Assembly: GCA_964592155.1 (NCBI GenBank)
Contig: CAZQDA010000003.1
Coordinates: 20,729 to 84,728 of the forward strand
From: Christensenella sp964592155
Lineage (GTDB): Bacteria > Bacillota > Clostridia > Christensenellales > Christensenellaceae
DNA length: 64,000 nucleotides
Reading direction: 5' to 3'
Positions within the stretch are counted from its first letter, which is position 1; each line of letters starts with the position of its first letter. The notes beneath the pieces are model-generated. The model did not search any database and had not been told where the DNA came from. It saw only the letters and a program-made list of their open reading frames with translations. The position numbers and the translations under genes were made by a program. Shown here piece after piece: positions 58,558 to 64,000 of the stretch.

Positions 58558-60417
58558 TTAATATTTGCGTAATGTTGATAATTTTTCTTTCATTTTTTCA
58601 GCGGCTTTTACAACCCGTTCATCTTTTGCAGCACTGGCAGTCCCCACTCGCCAAAAGCTCTCGTAACCTTCCGTCATAGTGCCCGGAAGCACCTTAATCT
58701 CGATCATGGTCGTAACCGTCTGCTTTTTTGCGTCCTCAAACGCCTGTTTTAATTCATCCAGCGTGCGCACCGTGTAGGCCTGCGCGCCGTAAGCCCGCGC
58801 AATTCCGGCATAATCCACTGGCAGATTCCCGCCCGTGAGCCCGCCGGTTTCTTTCTCCCTGAACCGGAACACCGTTCCAAAGGTATCGATCCCCTGTGAA
58901 CGCTGTAAATTATGGATGCACTGGTGCCCGCTGTTGTCAAACAGTACAATCGTAATTTTTTTGCCTTCCTGAATGCTGGTGATAAGCTCCGAATGCGCCA
59001 TTAGGAAAACTCCGTCTCCCAAAAACGCGTAAACGTTTTTCTTTGGCTCCGCAAGTTTTGCCCCAAGCGCGCCTCCTATTTCATATCCCATGCAGGAAAA
59101 TCCATATTCCACATGATAGTTGCCCGGCACGGGCGTATCCCACAGCCGTTCCAGATCAGAGGGCATGCTTCCCGATGCCGCAAGAACAATGTCGTCTTTT
59201 CCCATCATCTTGTTCAGCTCAATCAAAACGCGCGTTTGCGAAAGCCCTTCGGGCAGTGTGATTTCAGCCAGCCTGCCAAGCTCTTCCTGCCATTTTTCCT
59301 TTGCTTCGGCAGGCTCGTTAGCGTATCGGCTGTGGTAATTCCTCTTGGAAAGCTCTTTTTCCAGAGCCTCGATTCCTGCTTTTGCATCCGCGACCACTGA
59401 AACCGCATCCATTTTCAGCGAATCCATCCGGCTGACATTAATGCCGACAAACCGCGCCTTTTCTCCAAAGGCCGACTTGGAAGACGTTACAAAATCCCCT
59501 AATTTGGTTCCCACTGCAATTACCACATCCGCGCCTGCCGCCATCCTGTTTGCAGATAAGCTGCCGCACACGCCTACCGCTCCCATATGATAAGCTTCAT
59601 GGAAAGAATTTTCTCCTTTGCCTGCCTGCGTTTCTCCGAATGGAATACCAAATTTCCGGGCAAATTCCGCAAGCGCCTTACCCGCGTCGCTGTAACGCAC
59701 GCCGCCTCCCGATACCAAAAACGGCCTTTTTGCCTGACAGATTACGTCTGCCGCGCGTTCTACCGCTTCAGCCGCCGGCGGACGACGATCAAGGTACCAT
59801 ACGCGTTTCTCAAAAAAGCTCTCCGGATAGTGGTAGCTCTCCCCCTGCACATCTTGAGGCAGGCAGACTGCAACCGCACCCGCCTGCGCCGGATCGGTAA
59901 GCACCCGAAACGCATTGAGCAATGCACTCATCAACTGCTCCGGACGGGTCACCCTGTCCCAATACTTGCAGACCGGCTTAAACGCGTCATTTACGCTGAT
60001 GCAATAGCTTGTCTCATCTTCCATCTGCTGCAGCACCGGATCAGGCTGCCTGTCAGCGTAGGTGTCGCTGGGAAGCAGCAGCACGGGAATACGGTTCACG
60101 GTAGCCGTTCCCGCCGCCGTGACCATATTGAGGGAGCCCGGTCCAATTGAAGCGGTGCAGGCAAATATTTTTCTTCTGCGATTCTGCTTTGCAAACGCGG
60201 TACAGGCATGGGCAATATCCTGTTCATTCTTCCCCTGAATAAATGTTATTTCATCTTGATGCTGTTCCAGCGCCTGACCAAGACCCACGACATTTCCGTG
60301 TCCAAAAATCCCCATGACACCTTGCACAAATCTGTGTTCTTCGCCGTCTGCATAAAGATACTGATTGACAAGAAACTTTACCAGAGCCTGTCCAATTGTT
60401 AGATTTATCGTTTTCAT
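58558..60417 (-). CDS. iolD: 3D-Trihydroxycyclohexane-1,2-dione hydrolase
   Basis: IolD is a thiamine-diphosphate enzyme of the acetolactate-synthase fold that opens the cyclitol ring to 5-deoxy-D-glucuronate. The 619-aa protein has FVQGVMGIFGHGNVVGLGQ and the cofactor Glu region (FIQGKNEQDIAHA). The C-terminal ThDP motif is GDGVFLMAHSELITSI with FDNSGHQCIHNLQR. Its length is normal. AGGAGGGTTAC precedes the ATG. It lies between iolB and iolE. Confidence 0.96.
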   Translation of the reverse strand: MKTINLTIGQALVKFLVNQYLYADGEEHRFVQGVMGIFGHGNVVGLGQALEQHQDEITFIQGKNEQDIAHACTAFAKQNRRRKIFACTASIGPGSLNMVTAAGTATVNRIPVLLLPSDTYADRQPDPVLQQMEDETSYCISVNDAFKPVCKYWDRVTRPEQLMSALLNAFRVLTDPAQAGAVAVCLPQDVQGESYHYPESFFEKRVWYLDRRPPAAEAVERAADVICQAKRPFLVSGGGVRYSDAGKALAEFARKFGIPFGETQAGKGENSFHEAYHMGAVGVCGSLSANRMAAGADVVIAVGTKLGDFVTSSKSAFGEKARFVGINVSRMDSLKMDAVSVVADAKAGIEALEKELSKRNYHSRYANEPAEAKEKWQEELGRLAEITLPEGLSQTRVLIELNKMMGKDDIVLAASGSMPSDLERLWDTPVPGNYHVEYGFSCMGYEIGGALGAKLAEPKKNVYAFLGDGVFLMAHSELITSIQEGKKITIVLFDNSGHQCIHNLQRSQGIDTFGTVFRFREKETGGLTGGNLPVDYAGIARAYGAQAYTVRTLDELKQAFEDAKKQTVTTMIEIKVLPGTMTEGYESFWRVGTASAAKDERVVKAAEKMKEKLSTLRKY

Positions 60418-60426
60418 GTAACCCTC

Positions 60427-61221
60427 CTAGATATTGTCCGGCCAATACTTTGCGTCCGGCTCTTCCACCCACAGATATTCTTTTTCAAAATTGGGAGTAA
60501 TATATGGATCGCCCGGCAAGTGGCGGATTATCCATAAAAAGTACATTGCGTATCCCGGTGCCGCTGCCTGCGGATGCACCAGATCAGGATCAATCGTAAT
60601 GGTGTCATTGTTCTTGATCAGCACTCCTTCTTCTCCAATTTTCGCAAGACCAAAGCCATTTTCCGGCCAAAATTTATAAAAATAGATTTCCGGCTGCGGA
60701 TGGGAATGCGAAGGAAAGCCTGCCCATCTTCCGGGATAGTGAACATCTTCGCCAAACATAATGTTGGAATGCGGCGTTAAATTGATATCCATCGCAGTGC
60801 GGACAATTCTCCTGCCGCAATCCTCCATTGTGCCTTCCCCGCGAATTTCATTCCTCACCTGATTTTTTTCATAGATACTGACCGGAAATATCTTTTCATT
60901 TTCTGTACGTACCACAGCAATCTCCGTCTGCTTTGCAACGCCCAAAACGGTGACCGCAACACCCTTGGGCAAATTGATGCACCATAGGTTTTCATCAAAG
61001 CAATTATCCCTTTGCGCTACGATTGATTCTCTCTGCCAGGTCACTTCAATTTTTCCGCTCAGCAGAACAATAACACGTTCCAGCTCCCTGCAGTCCGAAA
61101 ACACATCTCCTTCTTTCAGCTCCACAATGCCAAAATCCATTAACATGTCCTTATGCTTTCCATCTATTTCCGTAATACTGTTGTATCCTTCGGCAAAGTC
61201 TCCCACTTGTGCTATTTTCAT
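60427..61221 (-). CDS. iolB: 5-Deoxy-glucuronate isomerase
   Basis: IolB isomerises 5-deoxy-D-glucuronate to 2-deoxy-5-keto-D-gluconate. The 264-aa cupin-fold protein has a metal-binding half with HSHPQPEIYFYKF, and VHPQAAAPGYAMYFLWIIRH near the end. AAGGAGCAAAAAA precedes the ATG. It is the first gene of the operon. Its product normally goes to IolC kinase, but iolC, iolJ and iolA are not in this operon. Confidence 0.96.
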   Translation of the reverse strand: MKIAQVGDFAEGYNSITEIDGKHKDMLMDFGIVELKEGDVFSDCRELERVIVLLSGKIEVTWQRESIVAQRDNCFDENLWCINLPKGVAVTVLGVAKQTEIAVVRTENEKIFPVSIYEKNQVRNEIRGEGTMEDCGRRIVRTAMDINLTPHSNIMFGEDVHYPGRWAGFPSHSHPQPEIYFYKFWPENGFGLAKIGEEGVLIKNNDTITIDPDLVHPQAAAPGYAMYFLWIIRHLPGDPYITPNFEKEYLWVEEPDAKYWPDNI

Positions 61222-61739
61222 TTTTTTGCTCCTTGCATTTTATTTTTACTTTCTCATGATTCGCTGCTGCCGGGCCCTGGTCAGTAGGAATGAATGATCA
61301 TAAAGCGCTTCGGTTGCCTGAATTAGATCAAGCGTTTGCTATTTTACAGCCACCCTTATTTATTAACTGCACAGCGAAATGGTTTTCAATTTTACCTGTC
61401 TATCAATACTGTTTCATATGAATATTCCGTTCTGGTATCGTATTACTTTGTTTGATTTTTGTACGAAGTTTTTTTATAATGTTTTAGTGCGATTTATTTC
61501 GTTTCTGATTCAATACCGAACTTTTAACGTAATTATATATCTTCGTTTTTTTCTTGTCAATTACTTTTTAATAAAAGTTTATTTCTAATTCGTAAGTTTT
61601 ATTTCGTTTTGAATTGTTTCGTTTTTTAATAACTATTTTCGAAAATTACTTGAAAACAGTTGCAAATCCGCATAAATCATGTAAAATGGAATTGTAAAGG
61701 TTAGTATTGTATACAGAATGGATCACAGAGAGGTAATGG
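61222..61739. promoter_or_regulatory. Divergent regulatory region between iolB and the DeoR gene
   Basis: 518 bases, strongly AT-rich. TTTCGTTTT occurs at 61602-61610 and 61617-61625, and TTTCGTTT at 61497-61504, which would suit a DeoR-type regulator binding direct repeats. Dyads around AAGCGCTT (61300-61313) and AAGCGTTT (61327-61340) in the iolB leader resemble weak catabolite-repression sites. No clear minus-strand promoter for iolB was pinned down. Confidence 0.45.
61660..61687 (+). promoter_or_regulatory. Promoter of the DeoR-family gene
   Basis: TTGCAA (61660-61665), a 16-bp spacer and TAAAAT (61682-61687), about 50 bp before the start codon. Confidence 0.6.
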
Positions 61740-62501
61740 ATGATGCTCACTGACAGATTAGAAGAAATCAAAACGATGCTGTTATCCCAAAAACGAGTTT
61801 TTGTGTCCGACTTAAGCAAACACTTTAACATCAGTGAAGTGACAGCCCGCAAGGATTTGGCAGTTTTGGAACGAATGGGGCTTGCAATCCGTTTTCATGG
61901 AGGGGCAACCTTAAACCTCGAGCAGGAAATTCACCCCATTGCTCCCGTTGATGATTTCTATAGCAATGATATCCTGCTGTCTCTGGCGGACAAGGCTTGC
62001 GCAGAGATAAATGACGGCGACAGTATTTTTTTAGGCTCCGGGCGAACCTGCTCCGTCCTTGCAAAGCAATTGCTGCGTTTTGACAAGCTTTCCGTTGTTA
62101 CAAACAATGTCAGCGCAATCAAAGACCTGTCTCAAAAAAACTTTACCGTATTTTTAATCGGCGGCGAAGTTACATCGGCCGATGGAATGACACTTTTTTC
62201 AAGCCTTCAAAACACATCCAGCTACCTGACTGATATTTTCGTGGATAAATCGTTTACAAGCATCACTGGTATTGATATCAACGTGGGTCTGACTGTTAAC
62301 TCCATCATATCGACCTATTTATATAAGGCAATCAATGAAATTACAAATCACTGGTATGTGCTGGCAGACCATACCAAATTTGACCGCATTGCAATGTATG
62401 CCGTGGAAAAAGATATTTCCAAAGTAGATTGCTTTATCACAGATAAATTAAGTCAAAAGTACGAAGACTATTTTGCCCGGCATCAAATCGCGCACAAGTA
62501 A
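61740..62501 (+). CDS. DeoR-family regulator, probable IolR
   Basis: The 253-aa repressor has an N-terminal DeoR winged helix (LLSQKRVFVSDLSKHFNISEVTARKDL, recognition part VTARKDL) and a C-terminal sugar-phosphate sensing domain with GSGRTC, NNVSAI and LADHTKFDR. IolR proteins are DeoR-type and respond to a late inositol intermediate. It is divergent from the iol operon across the AT-rich region. AGAGAGG precedes the ATG at 61740. What effector it senses here is open. Confidence 0.88.
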   Translation: MMLTDRLEEIKTMLLSQKRVFVSDLSKHFNISEVTARKDLAVLERMGLAIRFHGGATLNLEQEIHPIAPVDDFYSNDILLSLADKACAEINDGDSIFLGSGRTCSVLAKQLLRFDKLSVVTNNVSAIKDLSQKNFTVFLIGGEVTSADGMTLFSSLQNTSSYLTDIFVDKSFTSITGIDINVGLTVNSIISTYLYKAINEITNHWYVLADHTKFDRIAMYAVEKDISKVDCFITDKLSQKYEDYFARHQIAHK

Positions 62502-62512
62502 CATTCATATAC

Positions 62513-62550
62513 AAAAAACACACTTGTCTGGACAGACGAGTGTGTTTTTT
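62513..62550. terminator. Bidirectional terminator
   Basis: AAAAAACACACTTGTCTG pairs with CAGACGAGTGTGTTTTTT (17 of 18). It follows the DeoR gene and faces the MATE gene. Confidence 0.92.
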
Positions 62551-62703
62551 ACATAAATTAATTCTACTTTCTATGGCCTGAAAAACAAATGAGAAATCTT
62601 CTTCCCCTTTTGTATGATTGCCGTTACATCTATTCAACCCCTTAATGGACGGATAGCGTTTGCGAAAATCTCCGCCCTTAAATAATTGATGGATTCCGCA
62701 TTC
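62551..62703. other. Short non-coding stretch
   Basis: About 150 bases; I see no gene or clear structure. Confidence 0.5.
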
Positions 62704-64000
62704 TTACCAATAGCCGTAAACCCTTTTATTTTTGACCAAAAACACAATCGATACGAATAACGCCAACAGTTCCGCCACCGGCACAGCAATCCACACACCC
62801 GTTACGCCGAAAAATTGCGGTAATAGCAAAAGAGCGGCAGCCACAAATACAAACGTCCTCAGCGTGGAAATGATGGCGGACACCTTACCGTTGGAAAGAG
62901 CGGTGAATGCAGCGGAGGCAAATATATTGAACCCGCAAAATAGAAAACTAAACGGGAAGATGCGAAATCCCTGTCGCGCGATCTCATACACCGGCGTACC
63001 TCCGCGCGAAAAAATGCCGACCAAAGGCTCGCCCAGCAGCATAGCTGCTGTAAATATCGCAATGGATGCCGCCCCTATAAAAAGCAGGCACATTCGAAAA
63101 ATCCTTTTTAACCGTTCCCCATTTTTGCTGCCAAAATTATAGCTGATCACAGGAGCTACGCCCATAGAAAATCCAATGTATAGCGTGGTAAGTAAAAATT
63201 GCGAGTAAATGATGATCGTGATTGCCGCAACACCATTTTCGCCCATCAGCTTCATCATCGTAATATTAAATAAAAAAGTGGTGACAGCCGCCGCGATTTG
63301 GCTTACCATCTCAGAAAATCCGTTTGTATTGCTTTCCCATATCACTTTAAAATCCCAAACAGGCTTTTGAAACCGGAGCGTACCCTTTGACTGCGCAAAA
63401 AACACACCGCCCGCAATAGCAGGAATCAGGTAGCCGATCACCGTGCCCAGAGCCGAGCCGGAAATTCCCATATTCATGTGCACCACAAAGAGATAGTCAA
63501 GCAGCACATTGATTGCGCCCGCCCCCATTGCCAGCGCCATTCCAAATCCGGGTTTACCTGCGGTTACAATCAAATTTTGGAAGAGCACCTGTATCATAGC
63601 GGCAGGAGCAAAAATCAGCAGCACAGACAAATATTGCCTGCAGTATGGAAACAGCAGTTCACTCGCCCCTAATCCCCACAGAATCTGATCCATCAGCAGA
63701 CTGCCGACAATCGTTATGATCATGCCGATGATTGCGCCGGCCAAAACGATCAGCGTGAAATCCTGCGAGGCCCGCTGCTGCCTGCCCTCCCCCATTTTTC
63801 GCGCGACAACCGCGCTGCCCCCCGTTGCCAGCATCGCGCCCAACCCCACGATGACGTTGATCACAGGGGTGACAATGTTGAGCGCGGACAGCGCATCCGT
63901 ATTCACAAATCGGGATATGATGATGGTATCGCCTATGGTATACATCCCCATAAAGAGCATCATAAGGATGGTGGGAAAGGCAAATTTTAACAACGCCCGC
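62704..64000 (-). CDS. MATE family efflux transporter (5' end outside window)
   Basis: The protein covers at least 429 aa and has the MATE plan of twelve helices, starting LKFAFPTILMMLFMGMYTIGD and with repeated GAIIGMIITIVG-type segments. The frame is open to the window edge on the 5' side, and the TTG at 63993 has no ribosome site. The real start is probably beyond 64000, as related pumps have extra residues before this helix. It is the third MATE gene in the window. Confidence 0.9.
   Translation of the reverse strand, partial: RALLKFAFPTILMMLFMGMYTIGDTIIISRFVNTDALSALNIVTPVINVIVGLGAMLATGGSAVVARKMGEGRQQRASQDFTLIVLAGAIIGMIITIVGSLLMDQILWGLGASELLFPYCRQYLSVLLIFAPAAMIQVLFQNLIVTAGKPGFGMALAMGAGAINVLLDYLFVVHMNMGISGSALGTVIGYLIPAIAGGVFFAQSKGTLRFQKPVWDFKVIWESNTNGFSEMVSQIAAAVTTFLFNITMMKLMGENGVAAITIIIYSQFLLTTLYIGFSMGVAPVISYNFGSKNGERLKRIFRMCLLFIGAASIAIFTAAMLLGEPLVGIFSRGGTPVYEIARQGFRIFPFSFLFCGFNIFASAAFTALSNGKVSAIISTLRTFVFVAAALLLLPQFFGVTGVWIAVPVAELLALFVSIVFLVKNKRVYGYW

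Noticed and set aside
45086..61221. Reading the operon as a plain copy of the classical iol pathway
   Set aside because: iolC, iolJ and iolA are absent from the operon, while several genes that fit no step of the classical pathway are present.
1..64000. CRISPR arrays, rRNA, tRNA, insertion sequences and prophage genes
   Set aside because: No repeat-spacer pattern, rRNA or tRNA fold, or transposase or phage structural gene was recognised; DUF4417 alone is not enough to claim a prophage.

Overview
The window looks like a chromosomal scaffold from an anaerobic Bacillota (Clostridia; a Christensenella-like gut lineage is possible but unproven). The grounds are strong AGGAGG ribosome sites, class III fructose-1,6-bisphosphatase, a glycyl radical enzyme with its activase, many MATE exporters, LacI/DeoR/MarR regulators and no respiratory genes. 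Four 100-N gaps (11939, 14530, 17395, 30072) are scaffold joins. At two of them the flanking contig ends repeat each other exactly (15 bp and 55 bp), so nothing is missing there.

Layout. 1-4217: kdpFABC potassium pump (minus; kdpC cut by the window edge, a 29-codon kdpF recovered). 4396-6776: a LacI regulator with a 28-bp palindromic operator and a uroporphyrinogen-decarboxylase-family protein. 6775-11466: a giant soluble multi-PAS hybrid histidine kinase. 12064-19428: housekeeping genes (MBL hydrolase, rarA, serC-serA), a DUF4417 gene, and a small Cys-rich protein plus DUF2148 protein behind a CsoR-like operator. 19433-23231: two MATE exporters, one behind a structured leader with a terminator, a MarR regulator and a 42-aa gene. 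23297-28836: patB-nudix-ABC exporter operon and fbp.

28916-36985: a D-allose operon (rpiB-alsBACEK plus an amidotransferase-like gene) with its LacI regulator. Two matching operators lie at and downstream of the promoter, and a third copy lies upstream of the next cluster. 37073-41376: ROK kinase, glycyl radical enzyme and activase. 41775-44227: chemoreceptor and FMN-binding lipoprotein. 44258: trmO.

45086-61221 is a 14-gene minus-strand operon and the most interesting part. It encodes the upper myo-inositol pathway (iolG, iolE, iolD, iolB) and a sugar ABC transporter, but none of iolC, iolJ or iolA. In their place are a two-subunit transketolase, an archaeal-type glyceraldehyde-3-phosphate dehydrogenase, an archaeal-type phosphoglycerate kinase, a LarA-family racemase and malic enzyme. 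I infer an undescribed route. The IolB product 2-deoxy-5-keto-D-gluconate is the CH2-COO- analogue of xylulose 5-phosphate. Transketolase would cut it to D-malate semialdehyde, the analogue of glyceraldehyde 3-phosphate. The GAPDH and PGK homologues would oxidise this through malyl phosphate to D-malate plus ATP, the LarA homologue would racemise D- to L-malate, and malic enzyme would yield pyruvate. The predicted stereochemistry fits every step and explains why a racemase is present. A divergent DeoR regulator (61740) and a MATE exporter cut by the window edge close the window.
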